64,000 nt of DNA from Vespula vulgaris. Lineage: Eukaryota; Arthropoda; Insecta; Hymenoptera; Vespidae. The stretch spans positions 1,218,501 through 1,282,500 of the forward strand of contig NC_066597.1 in assembly GCF_905475345.1 (NCBI RefSeq), written 5' to 3'. The notes under the pieces were generated by a model. It ran no database searches. It was not told the origin of the DNA and was given only the letters and a program-made list of their open reading frames with translations. Positions 22,519 through 33,552 of the stretch are shown here, one piece after another. Position 1 is the first letter of the stretch. Every line of letters begins with the position of its first letter. The position numbers and the translations under genes were made by a program.

Positions 22519-23370
22519 TGTACGGGTTATGTTAGTCTCGTTCGTAGATACGTATTTGCCAGGAAGAAGTAGATCAATGACCGGCGTTAATTGCTACGAC
22601 AACGTTCGCTTAACGTTGCGAATCCTACAAAAAAAAAAAAAAAAATTATAATAAGGACATAGGTCTTCACATCTCTTTTTTTTTTTGTAAGTTTTACGCG
22701 AAGGCGCAACCGTCCCCTCGCTTATCGCGCTAAAATTAACACGTAATTCTTGAGATTTTGAGAAGTAGGTAACTGTAAAAAAAAAAGAAAGAAAAAGAAA
22801 AAAAAAACAGGGAAAAGGAAGAATGAGAAACGAAACAAAAAGAAATGAAAAAAAGAAATAACACGTTCGACCACGATCAAGGGTTTTTTTAATCCGTTCA
22901 ATCCAGTTACCACGGGATCTATATAAGCACCTATGTGCAATACTATGTAACGTTGTAATAGTTGTTTCGTTAAATCGATCATAAATTGGAAAAAACATAT
23001 GGAAGATTAATCCTCTTCTCGATTTTGGAATTTTTTAGGAGAACTTTGCATTTTTTTTTTCTTCTTCTCTTTTGCGAAAGAAAATAAACCTCTGCGTGCT
23101 CAAAGGAAGAAACGTTTTTGTTCTTTTTTTTTTCTTTTTTCCGTAAGGTAGAAGAAAAAAAAAGGATGTGTGATGAAGGATAGGATATAGGATATAGGAT
23201 AAGGAGGATATGCGTTCGCGTGACCGACGCGTCGGTCTCGGTTGGCTAGTTCCATCCTGACTCCTTCGACCTCCTCTCCACCTTCCTCTTCCTCTAGATC
23301 CTCGCACGGAGTACCACTACTTTAGTGGCCGTTCAGCCAATTCGTCGTTTCTATTTTCTTGAGTCACAAG

Positions 23371-23425
23371 CAGCCAACCAACCAACCAACCAAGAACCAA
23401 GCAACCAAGAAACCAAGCAACCAAT
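23371..23425 (+). repeat. (AACC)n imperfect repeat
   Basis: AACC and CAAG/CAAC units. The plus frame reads Gln-Pro-Thr-Asn-like repeats. Confidence 0.9.
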
Positions 23426-23880
23426 CTTCATTCGCATCGATTAACTTTCATACTTGTTGGACTTTTTATATCGACTTATCAGTAATAAATCGTTTTCGTA
23501 GCTTTCCTTGGAATCCTCGAACGGTCGTCAATCGATTTTTTAAAACGTCATTTTAACACTTAACTTAGAAATTGATTAATTGCATCGATATCGTTGCAAG
23601 TCGGATTGAAAATTGACACGTGTGGTAAACACCATAAATTACTAATGCGTGACGAGTACCGTCCGATAATGAAGTAATCAAATACAGTTTTCATCGTAAG
23701 ATCCTTATAACAAAGTTAACGAGGAGTCAAGGAAAACCATGAACAACAGCACGAAGGATCGAGCTTTCTTTCTCATTAACTTATTTCCCTTCGGCTTATT
23801 CCCTTTTCATAAGGAGGGATATAAGGGTAAGACGTGGATGACTTATCGACGCGAATACATGCAAACATACGGAAATGGAT

Positions 23881-23885
<5 letters not shown>

Positions 23886-23915
<30 letters not shown>

Positions 23916-23946
23916 TCTTCACCTTTTTTTTTCATTTCCATCTCTC

Positions 23947-23977
<31 letters not shown>

Positions 23978-23984
23978 ATCTTTC
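23886..23984. repeat. Two (CT)n tracts
   Basis: Pure CT at about 23889-23914, then a T/C spacer and a second CT/TTTC tract. Confidence 0.93.
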
Positions 23985-24073
23985 GCTTCAGCAAGCATTA
24001 TGTAAAGCGCGACGGTTTATTTCGGCACGAGAGCCACGTCTAGCTTTATCTGATCGCGTGTTCACGAGCTACC

Positions 24074-24076
24074 AAG

Positions 24077-24119
<43 letters not shown>
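24074..24119 (+). repeat. (AAGC)11 microsatellite
   Basis: Eleven AAGC units followed directly by a short GACGACGAC run. Confidence 0.97.
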
Positions 24120-24649
24120 CGACGACGACGAAGTGTACCTACGTACGATGTAGGCCAGAAGTTGGCCGGCCCCTGGACAACGTCCACCTTTGACGACAAT
24201 GACGATTCAACATAGGCAAACAACACACCATAAGGAAAGATTCGATCGGTTGTTCGATCGTTAAGAAAGTAATTGTTTCTCTCTGACAATTAATTCACTT
24301 TGTTTCTCGTCGTCGTAAATGGTAATAATGGTCGTTCGTTGTCAAAAAAGAAAAAAAAAAAAAAAAAGAAAGGAAAAAAAATATTCTACGTATTATCCGA
24401 TTCCCAAATCGGAAAATTTTCCCAACAAATCGTCACACCGTATATACGACATTTTTACATTTATTTTTCTTTCCCTTTACGATATTACGATATCCATGGT
24501 CAGATAAATTTTGTCCTGATAATCAGTAGCATTCGACAATAAGCGAAACTAGGACCGGGTAAAATATAAATGAAAATATAATTAATGGATCAATGCGATA
24601 TCTAGGTCGGTGATTTCGAGTTGGCAAACATTGTGTTTCCCCCATCATG

Positions 24650-24650
<1 letters not shown>

Positions 24651-24718
<68 letters not shown>

Positions 24719-24756
24719 ATTTATCTATCTATCTATCTATCTATTTATCTCTATCT
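24651..24756. repeat. (CT)n/(TATC)n compound tract
   Basis: About 68 bases of CT with one TT interruption, then TATC units. Confidence 0.97.
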
Positions 24757-24953
24757 TCGGTTTCTTTCGAACTCTTTTATTTTCCATTGACTCCTTTAAT
24801 ACCCGGTAGCTCGAGACACACTAGGCTCTCGCGCTATGACCAAAGAAGTGCTGCCTTATTTAAATAATAACGTCGGCTGGCTGGGACTTTTTTAAAAGCT
24901 GACTGTCCCATTCCTCCTTACATGGCACAACGAGATTAGATAAAAGGCCCCAC

Positions 24954-24964
24954 AGCAAGCAAGC

Positions 24965-25008
<44 letters not shown>

Positions 25009-25010
25009 GA
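24954..25010 (+). repeat. (AAGC)n/(AAAG)n tract
   Basis: Three AAGC units followed by eleven AAAG units. Confidence 0.97.
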
Positions 25011-25160
25011 CGAAGAGGAGACTTTCGCCTATATCACTTCGAAAAGGCACTTTATTCCTTATTCAAATTAGTTAAAGCTGTTTTGAATACAAGCGCGAGC
25101 AAGTCTCTCTTTCTCTTTCTCTTTCTCTCTCAAATGTTAGCTCTCGAAAATCTAGAGACA

Positions 25161-25194
25161 GTGAGAAAGAAAAAGAGAGAGAGAGAGAGAGGAA
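25161..25194 (+). repeat. (GA)n tract, foldback with upstream CT
   Basis: Pairs in inverted orientation with the CT/TTTC tract at 25105-25131 across about 30 unique bases. Confidence 0.8.
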
Positions 25195-25701
25195 ACATGA
25201 TGGTATTACAATACAAAAGAAGGGATTTCGGGAAGCAGTGGTATGAAATAAAAAATGCACAACTTCCGGAGGAAACGTTTGGGAGTCCCTTTCACCGGGG
25301 GCATTAAAAAGCTCGTAAACGTCTCTCCATTGTTACGCGTATCCTTATTCTCCTAATTGCCGATGAACCGCCGATAACAGAATCTTTATTTTCCTCTATT
25401 TTGATTTCTTACCGAAAATGTGCCGATCCTAAGGCTTGCGTTTTACGAACGTCATTATGATCCTCCATTCGATCTTCAACGATATTTTCTTGAGAGAAAA
25501 AAAAACGAAAGAAAAAAAATCAATTGGAATATTATCGATCGAGAGATTATAATATTTTCTCGAAATATCTTTTGCGAGAGGAATAAAAAGAGAAGAAGAA
25601 AAAAGAAAATACAAAAAAAAAGAAAAAGATGGAAAACGATGAAAGAAATTTAAGCTCGGTGAAAAGTCCTCGCGCGAATGGATCGAAAAGAGGACACTTT
25701 T

Positions 25702-25756
25702 ACATATGTATATATATATATATATATATGCATATGTACATGTAAATGTATATATT
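25702..25756. repeat. (TA)n tract with ACATATG arms
   Basis: An alternating TA core flanked by ACATATG on the left and CATATGT on the right, giving an overall palindrome. Confidence 0.9.
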
Positions 25757-26017
25757 CACACAAACACACAGAAGTTCCACACTTGACGCCGTTTGCATGC
25801 CGCCACTTAAACGCGAGGAAATGCTCTCCTATCAGATAGCACTCGCTTTCGAACGCGCGTGTACCTCCGTTCCGTATTGCTTTCGGAAACAGCCTGCATT
25901 ACGTATGGTAATTTTCTAATTGCTTCATTTCAATCGTTGCCGCTTTCTCGCTCCGTTGCTTTGGTTGCTTGACTTGAAAAAAAGCAAAAAAAAAAAAAGA
26001 GGAGGGTAGAAAGAAAG

Positions 26018-26051
26018 AAGAAGAAGAAGAAGAAGAAGAAAAAGAAGAAAT
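26018..26051 (+). repeat. (AAG)n microsatellite
   Basis: About ten AAG units in a longer A-rich purine tract from 25977. Confidence 0.95.
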
Positions 26052-26244
26052 AGGAAACATGATAAATCATTATTCGATGATATACCAATATACCTATAAA
26101 TCATTATTCATCAAAGCAATATCCAATCGTTTATTCTTCTTTTACCTTTAAACCTTCCATATCAAGCTGTCCATTCGTTTCTGTTATCATCTTTAACCTT
26201 GGTCTATGGAATTATAGCAGGAATTTCGAAACGAATAAGATTAG

Positions 26245-26325
26245 AAGATGAAGAAGGAGAAAAGGACGAAGACGAAGACGAAGACGAAGACGAAGAAGAA
26301 GAAGCAGAAGTAGAAGAAGAAGAAA
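26245..26325 (+). repeat. (GACGAA)n/(GAA)n acidic triplet repeat
   Basis: Five GACGAA hexamers then GAA. In the open frame it reads Asp-Glu repeats then poly-Glu. Confidence 0.93.
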
Positions 26326-26563
26326 CGTCAATGGAATTAACACGTAAAGAAGGAAGAACGAGGTCCTCCCGGTGTGTATGTCGCAGGTGCTGGCAGGAAT
26401 CCTTGTAGGGTTCTTACAACAACGCGCGATGCGAACGAACGTTGCTTTGGTGCGTGGTTAAAGAGCCAATCGGCGCTTTAGCGTTCGCGCCGCCGTGCGA
26501 GGACACACAATGACCGGATTGCTTGAATTATGGATGGCCAGTCTCTTTGTCGAGTTGCCGACT

Positions 26564-26575
26564 CTCCCTCTCTTT

Positions 26576-26613
<38 letters not shown>

Positions 26614-26620
26614 GTTTCTC
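26564..26620. repeat. (CT)n tract
   Basis: Pure CT for about 28 bases. A second, very similar CT tract at 26820-26881 ends in CCGTCTGTC. Confidence 0.95.
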
Positions 26621-26830
26621 TTGGTATCTCTCTACTCCCTTTGCTCGGTACTCGGTGCTGGATCGAGCCAAGCGATCACACGCGACCGATAATTCGCAGC
26701 ACCTTCGGGACCCTTAAGAGACGACCCGAGAGAGAATATCAGTCGGTCGTGGGTGACGCGGGAATAATGATGGGGGGAGAGGCTCGACTGGTTAGAGATT
26801 TTAAACGACGATTGTTCGCCTCTTTCTTTC

Positions 26831-26871
<41 letters not shown>

Positions 26872-27221
26872 GTCTGTCTTTTTTTTCTCTTAGAAAGTAA
26901 AGAGACGGTCCTCCTCGAAGAAAAGACGTCCAGGTCGTCTTCCGAGAACTTCCGAGAAGCGTCAGTTACGAGTCCCCGGAGTGGTCTACCTACGCGTTGG
27001 ACTACCGTGCGAAGCATCGCTTTTCAAAAGGGATAGGGAGGAGAATGCTCCTACCCGCGTGTCATTCCGTGAATTAACCAACGACCGATCGTATTAATAC
27101 AAATTTTCTAATCTAAAATATTCTATCTCGTTCGATCGGCTGATTCATAGATTCTTTATCACTCGATTGGTATAGATCGTTTATATATGACGTTAATAAA
27201 GGAAGGAGTAACCGCTACGAA

Positions 27222-27238
27222 GAAAAGAAGGGAAGAAA

Positions 27239-27272
<34 letters not shown>

Positions 27273-27276
27273 AAAG
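27222..27276 (+). repeat. (GAAA)n tract
   Basis: GGAA units lead into about nine pure GAAA units. Confidence 0.95.
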
Positions 27277-27530
27277 GATAGGATCTAGTAGAAGAAGGTA
27301 GTAATTTCTCATAGCTAATTTTCAATTTTCAATTCGCCCGTTTACATCCCCCTTTTTCTCCTTTCCCTCTCTCTCTTTCTCTTTCCTTCTTTCTCTCCGC
27401 AGATCGTTTTTCTTTCTGCCTAGACTTCTTCGAGATTTTTTTCTTTTCCTCTTTTTTACCTCCTTTTTCTTTCTTTTCTTTTTTCTAATTGCCATAGCCC
27501 ACGCATGGTTATTAGCACGGGTGGCTAGAG

Positions 27531-27605
27531 AAGCAAGAAGAGAGAGAGAGAGAGAGAGGAAGATGAAGAGAAAGAAAGAGAGAAAAAGAAAGAGAGAAGG
27601 AAGAC
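27531..27605 (+). repeat. (GA)n purine tract
   Basis: Pure GA at 27540-27558, then GAAA variants. A T/C-rich belt precedes it at 27347-27487. Confidence 0.93.
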
Positions 27606-27713
27606 TAAGACTCGCGAGAGGCTCATGGAAATTTATGCTAATACGAGACCGGTAATTACGAGCGTAATCAATTCTCAAGCTATCGCGGCCCGTCGCGCCT
27701 TCAACGAGAGACG

Positions 27714-27715
27714 TT

Positions 27716-27759
<44 letters not shown>

Positions 27760-27773
27760 TCATTCTTTCCTTC

Positions 27774-27803
<30 letters not shown>
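27714..27803. repeat. (TTTC)12/(TTC)n compound tract
   Basis: TTTC units to about 27761, then TTCC, then nine TTC triplets ending in an AG acceptor-like CTTAG. The sequence after it shows no convincing exon. Confidence 0.95.
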
Positions 27804-27804
<1 letters not shown>

Positions 27805-27981
27805 GGCGCGATTTTGTCTTACGATTTGCCGCGCACTCGCGCTTCGAACCATTGTTTTCCGTTTTCGCGGAAGATGCCAGGTTCTTCTCTCTCGATCCCA
27901 CGTTTCTACGTTCAAGTGTTCGCTTATTTTCCGCGTGTTTATACATATATTTTATTTGTTAATGCGAATTCTTGTTAGTTT

Positions 27982-28025
27982 TTATCTCTCTATCTATCTG
28001 TCTATCTATCTATCTATCTATCTCC
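27982..28025. repeat. (TATC)n microsatellite
   Basis: TATC units with one TGTC variant. Confidence 0.95.
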
Positions 28026-28254
28026 GCTCCTCGTTTCTTTCCTTTTTTCAATTTAGATAAGGATACCGAATTGTCGTGTATTTTTTCTCAAACATCCGCT
28101 CTACTCCGGATAGACATTTCATTATCAAGCAATAGCGTGAACGTAATTTATTCAATCAAAATTAAGTATTTTCAGGGCGATATTGATTAGTGACAACGGA
28201 ATAATTTGTTTAGACATTGACGAATATAAACACACATACACATATCTTACATAA

Positions 28255-28259
28255 CATAT

Positions 28260-28306
<47 letters not shown>

Positions 28307-28312
28307 TATATG
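28255..28312 (+). repeat. (TATACA)n microsatellite
   Basis: About eight hexamer units. The minus strand reads Tyr-Val or Ile-Cys alternations. Confidence 0.95.
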
Positions 28313-28500
28313 CGTATATACGGTGTCTTGATATTATAGTAGGACAAAAGAGAAAGAGAGGGAGTATAAAGAGAGAAGCGTAGAATAATCCAGCCCATAT
28401 CCACGATAGGAGCGAAATGCTGGTAGTGCGTTCCCCTGTTATTAGGGACAATTTCCAATTGGCCGCGGGCTCCCAGCGTGGCGCGTAGAGCAGAACTCCG

Positions 28501-28558
28501 ACAGAGAGAGAAAAAGAAAGAGAGAGAGAGAGAAAGAGAAAGAGAGAGAGAGAGAGAG
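28501..28558 (+). repeat. (GA)n/(GAAA) tract
   Basis: GA runs with regular GAAA interruptions. Confidence 0.93.
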
Positions 28559-28921
28559 CGTCCATGAATGTTCGTAAGAGTACGTAAGACCTGCGCATGT
28601 AATATTATATGGCACCCCGGGGTAAGTGCATTGCAACGGTCTCTTGAAAACGCGAGCTTGCGATTACATGTTCGTTCGATATAAACTTCTTGTCTTCAAA
28701 GACTTTAGGACTACCACTACTATACTACTCCTTTGTAATCCTAATTGTTACGTCCAATTCCATTATCTCATATTAGTAAGTACATAATTATATACATATA
28801 TCGTTTTCAGTCAATGTATGGCTTAACATTAACACATCGTAGAATTAAATGATACCGTATTGTCGGTTAATTTGTAGGAATTATCTAATCGGAGTTACCT
28901 GTGGTGGTGCATCTTCTTATT

Positions 28922-28934
28922 TTTCTTCCTCTCC

Positions 28935-28986
<52 letters not shown>

Positions 28987-28987
28987 G
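28922..28987. repeat. (CT)n tract
   Basis: About 38 bases of pure CT inside a pyrimidine run. Confidence 0.95.
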
Positions 28988-29048
28988 CAACATAATAGAT
29001 AAAAAAGAATTAAAATTGAAGATTGCCTCGGAAGAATCTTCCCTGAAG

Positions 29049-29203
29049 AAGAAAAAGAAAAAGGGAGCAAAAAGAAAAGAAAAGAAAAAAAGAAAAAGAG
29101 AGAAAAAGACGAAAAAAGAAAAAAGAAAAGAAAAAAGAATAAAGAGAGATGACCCTCTTTTTTCTCATTCTCTCTCTCTCTCTCTCTCTTTTTTTCTCTT
29201 CTT
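29049..29203. repeat. Purine tract followed by CT tract (foldback)
   Basis: A GAAAA-rich purine tract (29049-29148) is followed immediately by a CT/T-rich tract (29157-29203). Confidence 0.85.
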
Positions 29204-29336
29204 TGTCTCCTATTTTCTGGTCTCCGTGCAAGAACGTAGGGGGAATATTTTATGATAAGCAGCTTCGCATTTTTGCCGAGATACCGGAGCGAAGCGGTAT
29301 TTTGCCGCGCATAGTGCCCGTGGCGCTAGAAGACGC

Positions 29337-29485
29337 CGGAGGAGAGGGAGGGTAAGAAAAGGAGGAGGAGGAAGAGAAGGAGAAGAAGTAGAAGAAGAAG
29401 TAGAAGAAGAAGTAGAAGAAGAGAGAAAAGAAGAGGAGAAGGGAGCAGAGGAGAGGAGAGGAGAGGAGAGGAGAGAAGAGAAAAG
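29337..29485 (+). repeat. 150-bp purine belt
   Basis: GGA, then (GAAGAAGTA)n, then (GGAGA)n units. The minus strand reads Ser/Thr-rich. Confidence 0.93.
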
Positions 29486-29597
29486 ATGACTACGAGAAGG
29501 ACGATGACGGCTACGGATTTTCAAAAGCGACCAGGCACAGCCAGCCCCCAGTCAGGCCCACGTACATACCCACGACGTTCGCGCGAATTTTTTTCAC

Positions 29598-29640
29598 GAG
29601 AAAGATAGAGAGAGGGAGAAAGAGAGAGAACGAGAATGAG

Positions 29641-29706
<66 letters not shown>
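29598..29706 (+). repeat. Long (GA)30 tract
   Basis: A degenerate GA lead-in, then about 60 bases of pure GA (29647-29706). Confidence 0.97.
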
Positions 29707-29710
<4 letters not shown>

Positions 29711-29916
29711 AAGGATAAACGAAGGCGGAGATGCGCGAACGCGTACGATCAGGGAAGAGAAGGTATAATCATTGTGATTATCTTGTATTAGGTATTGACT
29801 ACGGATTTGCATAATGGTACCTACCTACGGCTCTTCTTCTTCCTTTTTTTGGCCTGTACACGTTCTATAAACCAGCGCACCCCCACCCAGTTTTTTGTTC
29901 ATCCCTCTCTCAACCC

Positions 29917-29978
<62 letters not shown>

Positions 29979-30005
29979 TTCTCGCTCTCTTTCTCTCTCT
30001 TTTTT
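29917..30005. repeat. (CT)n/(GTCT)7 tract
   Basis: Pure CT, seven GTCT units (29951-29978), then CT/T variants. Confidence 0.97.
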
Positions 30006-30371
30006 CGTTGCTTTAAGCAACGATTTCGAGTCATCGACTTTATCGGTCCTCTATTATTAAGCACAGACTGATTCTAAGACGATGTCACATTAGTACATAT
30101 ATGTATATATATATATATTTGTTTTTTATTCTAAAATAAAAAAAAAAAAAGAGATAGGATATCTTGTACGTCTTTCGCTCGCGAATATTTTTTTATTTTC
30201 TTTCTTTTTTTTTTTTGTTGCAAAATTTCTAATATCGCAAGCAACGTTCCAAGAATTTTTTCATCGCTAATCAAAGTCTCGGTAGAAAAAAAAAAAAATG
30301 TGGGACCTTGATTTTTTCTTATCCGATCGTCCGTTAGATAGTATAAAAAGAAGATCAAAAAAGGGAAAGAA

Positions 30372-30430
30372 GTTAAGAGAAAGAGAAAGAAAGAGAGAGA
30401 GAGAGAGAGGGACAGAGATAGGTAGGTAGG
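30372..30430 (+). repeat. (GAAA)/(GA)n tract
   Basis: A GA core with a GATAGGTAGGTAGG tail. Confidence 0.93.
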
Positions 30431-30606
30431 GTAAAACGAGTATGGTGCCGCGTGTTCCTTAATGAAACGTCGCGACAAAAAACAGCCACCCCGGTAATGT
30501 ATTCGCGGCGGAAGTAGGCCGGAGGGGTGCGTGTAACCTGCCGAGTTTACCGACGGACCAGCGGGCCTCTTCGGCTAAGACCGTTACTAATTAACGCACA
30601 CGGGCC

Positions 30607-30607
<1 letters not shown>

Positions 30608-30643
<36 letters not shown>

Positions 30644-30660
30644 CCTCTCTCTCTCCCCTC
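30608..30660. repeat. (CT)n tract
   Basis: Pure CT for about 30 bases, directly after the GC-rich 30480-30606 block. Confidence 0.95.
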
Positions 30661-30997
30661 AAACCTTCAGTCCCTACCCCATCCCACCATCCCTCGTTTC
30701 TTTCTCCTTCAAGGATCGAAAACTTTGCGCGATTCAACGCGAAGAGACCATTTCTTTCCCCTACTATCTCTTTCTTTATTTCTCTCGATCCAATTGCGAC
30801 TGAAAATGGAACGGATTCTATGGGGGATGAGGAAAAAATGATGTTTTTCACGATTTTCCAGACGACGTGCCAATTTTTGCCCTTGCCCTCGCGTACTCGT
30901 GTATCGAGGGGAGGGAAGAAGAAATAAAAAGAAGACGAGAAAAAAGGGAGAAGGGTGAGGAAGAAAAGAGAGGGAGGTAAAGTGAGGGTGAGAGGTA

Positions 30998-31020
30998 GGG
31001 TGGGGTAAAGGGGGAGGGGG
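30998..31020 (+). other. G-quadruplex motif
   Basis: G-runs of 3, 4, 5 and 5 with loops of 1, 4 and 1 bases. It ends a 120-base purine belt (30900-31020) just upstream of a CpG-rich block. Confidence 0.75.
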
Positions 31021-31140
31021 CCGAGGAGACGCGTGCACGAGTGCGTGATATCGCGGACACGCATCTCAGATCTCCGAGAGAGATATCGAGCACGCATATT
31101 ACGAGGCCCAGAGAGCAGATGCTAAGTTCGGTTAAGAAGC

Positions 31141-31154
31141 TCGCGCGCGCGCGA
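31141..31154. repeat. (CG)6 palindrome
   Basis: TCGCGCGCGCGCGA, a 14-bp perfect palindrome with Z-DNA potential, immediately before a CT tract. Confidence 0.9.
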
Positions 31155-31156
31155 AC

Positions 31157-31248
31157 TCTCTCTCTCTCTTTCTCTCTTTCTCTCTCTCTTTTCTCTTTCT
31201 ACGTCTCTCTCTCTCTTTGCTTTGCTTTGCTTTGCTTCGCTTTGCTTT
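31157..31248. repeat. (CT)n/(TTTGC)n tract
   Basis: A CT tract to about 31216, then six TTTGC pentamers. Confidence 0.95.
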
Positions 31249-31964
31249 CCTGTTTGTTCCCGCTTGTCGTTGGATCACATTCCCTGGCACTTTTTCGATC
31301 GGACCCCGCTCAACTTCCTTCTTCGGTTCGATTCTATAAATCCGCATTTTTTTTCCACCTCGAATTTAGAGAAATTTTTGTGTTGTAAATGATTATTCTA
31401 TCTTTTTTTTCCTATCTTTTTTTTTTTAGGAAATCGAATTGTTTTTTCTTAACCTAACTCGTATCAATTATCGTATACCGATCGAGAATTTCGATCGAGA
31501 ATCTTTTATTATGTCGTAGACACGAACGCGTACCAAGAACCGTATGTGTATTTGTGCGAATACATTCACGAGAACGTCGGCAACGCGACTCGTTCTCGCA
31601 AAGCGTCTGCCCTAATTTAAATGCAGAATTAATTGAGACAGCAGCGCGAATGCAACCTGCGCGATACACATATCGGATACGTTAAAGTACCACCGCGAAA
31701 CGATATCGCTTGGACGAATCTAACTAATTCCAAGACTCGAAACACTCGATGCTAAGGACTGTTGAAAATTAAAACGGTAAAACGTATACGTACGGTTCGT
31801 TCGAAGAATCGTACGTCGTTCTTTCGTGTACTGGTACATTATCGTCCGTCGACAAATCCGTCGAGATTAATGACCCGAAGTGAAAAGCACTGTTCGCTTA
31901 TTTATTTTGTCCGAACGTGTTTCGTAGAAATCGAAAGAAAGGAAATTAAAAAAGGAATGAAAAG

Positions 31965-31998
31965 GGAAAGAAAGAAAGAAAGAAAGAAAGAAAAGAAT
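31965..31998 (+). repeat. (GAAA)n microsatellite
   Basis: About seven GAAA units. Confidence 0.93.
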
Positions 31999-32518
31999 TC
32001 GCATAACGTTTGAATAACACCACCGTGGTTAAAACAGAGCTCGCTCGTGTATTATAGAATATTTAATAAAGCGCAAAACGCGATGCCCTTTGCACGTTTA
32101 AAAAGAAACGAAGGATAAGGCAACCCTTTACATGTCCCCGCTTGTTAGCGCCGCCATTATATCTCGGAGAAGATCATAAACGTGGGGTGTAAAATCAAGA
32201 TAAATCGGCTCATCAACGCTTAGTACGTCAGATTTCAGACGCGGAGGAGCATTCTATCTAAATTAACATCTTGCTTTATCGAATATCTCTTTATAGATGT
32301 AGCCACTTTGGAGTAAGGGTTAGAGACAGAGATTAGCAGCGATATATCGGGATCACTGATTAACACGGATTCGATAATAATTTTCACGGGTTTTTGGAAA
32401 ACATTTTTCCATCATACGCGTCATCGATTTCGAATCGTTAGAAAAATCTGCGGATAAATGGGATATAGTTTTTCATTGAGGAACGTCCGTCTACGATGAA
32501 TGAGGAAAAGTGGAGAGG

Positions 32519-32547
32519 GAGGAAGAGAGAGAGAGAGAGAGAGAGAG
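32519..32547 (+). repeat. (GA)n tract
   Basis: Pure GA for about 22 bases; it contains the start of the 229-codon artefact frame. Confidence 0.95.
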
Positions 32548-32775
32548 TAAAAATGATTCTTAGATGCGTTCATTCCTTGAATACCACGTCCTGCAAGAAA
32601 CCCTTTGCGATCCACGATGGGTTTAACCGAGGAAGAGAATATACGACTAAGGCCTCTCACGGAGGCTTCCTCGCTCGGTGGCTTCTTGAGTTAGCACCTT
32701 TTGTCTTCCGAAGACAAGTGGAAGCGCGCATTTGTCGTTCGTGGTATGCCTGGCGTTTCACGTCTCGTCAACTTC

Positions 32776-32787
32776 GATTGGCCAATC
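32776..32787. promoter_or_regulatory. Inverted CCAAT pair
   Basis: GATTGGCCAATC is a perfect palindrome formed by back-to-back CCAAT and ATTGG boxes. CCAAT is the NF-Y core. There is no other promoter element close by, so the role is uncertain. Confidence 0.3.
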
Positions 32788-33264
32788 TCTCAATCTTCGT
32801 TCGTGTCCTTTTGAATCTCTTTCCTCTTTTTTCGATCTTTTTCCCCTTTCTTTCTTTCCTCACTCCTTTTTACTTTCTCTCGGTTCGTCGAACAAATCAA
32901 CTTTTACAAATAGATATAATTAACTATCCATACGATAACGAATTTCCAAGAAATCGTATGAACTCGTCGAGATCGACGAGGACCAAACACGATGACAATG
33001 CTAAAAGACATTTACTTTGGAACGTCTCTCTCAACGATCTTTTAGTTTCTACGTCACGATCGAGGATTAACGATCGTTCCCATGTAACACATTGGGCAAC
33101 TACTGTGGAAGCATTTGCGCGTCAGGCGTTAATCCTTGCACGTCAGGTATCTTTCTTCTCATTAAGACTATGCATATGGTTCTAACTGTCGCATAAGGGT
33201 TCTTGCGATCTTGCTACATCCAGATATCGTCTAAGAGAGCAGGGGACGACAGGACGATATGGAA

Positions 33265-33460
33265 GTGTCCCGTCATTCGGGAGACCGCATACGGGTCTGA
33301 TGTGTCTCGCATTATCATGAAGGCCCGTCGCGTCCGGCTTTCCTTCCGTGGACACAACAGAGAAATTGGGTTCACGCTCGCGCAAACTCGCTAATTAGTA
33401 ATCGGCCAAATGACTCGCTGGTCCCACGAACGAGGTCCCATATGCCGACCTCGTTCATGG
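33265..33460 (+). other. Structured block with three stem-loops
   Basis: TCCCG/CGGGA (33268-33272 and 33278-33282), AGACC/GGTCT (33282-33286 and 33294-33298), and a 13-position stem with one mismatch (33424-33436 against 33448-33460, 11-base loop). The third is the strongest: its nine central pairs, GAACGAGGT with ACCTCGTTC, are perfect. Confidence 0.55.
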
Positions 33461-33471
33461 CTAGATCGAAA

Positions 33472-33506
<35 letters not shown>

Positions 33507-33552
33507 TTCTCTCTCAGTCTGTCTGTCCGTCCGTCTCTCTGTCTGTCTCTCT
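33472..33552. repeat. (CT)n/(GTCT)/(GTCC) tract
   Basis: Pure CT, then CTGTCTGTCCGTCCGTC-type units. Confidence 0.95.

Larger units (their letters stand above)
22124..24650. other. Non-coding stretch
   Basis: Unique segments lie at 22195-22490 and 23420-23870, separated by A-rich tracts, a GT run, a GGATAT repeat (about 23164-23211) and an AACC repeat. The 22200-22400 block is GC-richer and could be a conserved element. No coding frame longer than repeat translation is found. Confidence 0.65.
24757..28250. other. Non-coding stretch with several high-complexity segments
   Basis: Segments 24757-24950, 25195-25480, 25760-25970, 26330-26560, 26690-26820 and 26885-27180 are free of long simple repeats. 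The 26400-26530 segment is CpG-rich and includes one AGCCAATCGG CCAAT-type box. The acidic plus-strand frame 26199-26408 is generated by the GACGAA/GAA tract and then reads through a short Cys/Arg-rich tail; I do not accept it as a gene. Confidence 0.6.
28560..30600. other. Non-coding stretch dominated by purine tracts
   Basis: The 28560-28900 segment is unique. The remainder is mainly long purine or pyrimidine tracts, plus a GC-rich segment at 30480-30606. That segment lies immediately before a CT tract and contains a TAATTAACG homeodomain-like step. No gene is recognised. Confidence 0.65.
30661..33471. other. Non-coding stretch with the second-largest repeat-poor section
   Basis: Bases 31380-32500 and 32640-33470 are mostly unique. 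The 229-codon plus frame 32496-33185 is the second-longest open frame in the window. It starts inside a GA tract and has no domain. A segment about 32912-33149 is bounded by a pyrimidine-rich AG acceptor-like site and a CAG/GTATCT donor-like site, so a cryptic exon cannot be excluded. GATTGGCCAATC at 32776-32787 is a perfect inverted CCAAT pair. Confidence 0.5.

Noticed and set aside
32496..33185. 229-codon plus-strand open frame as a gene
   Set aside because: It starts inside a GA tract and has no motif; at most a short cryptic exon could lie in its second half.
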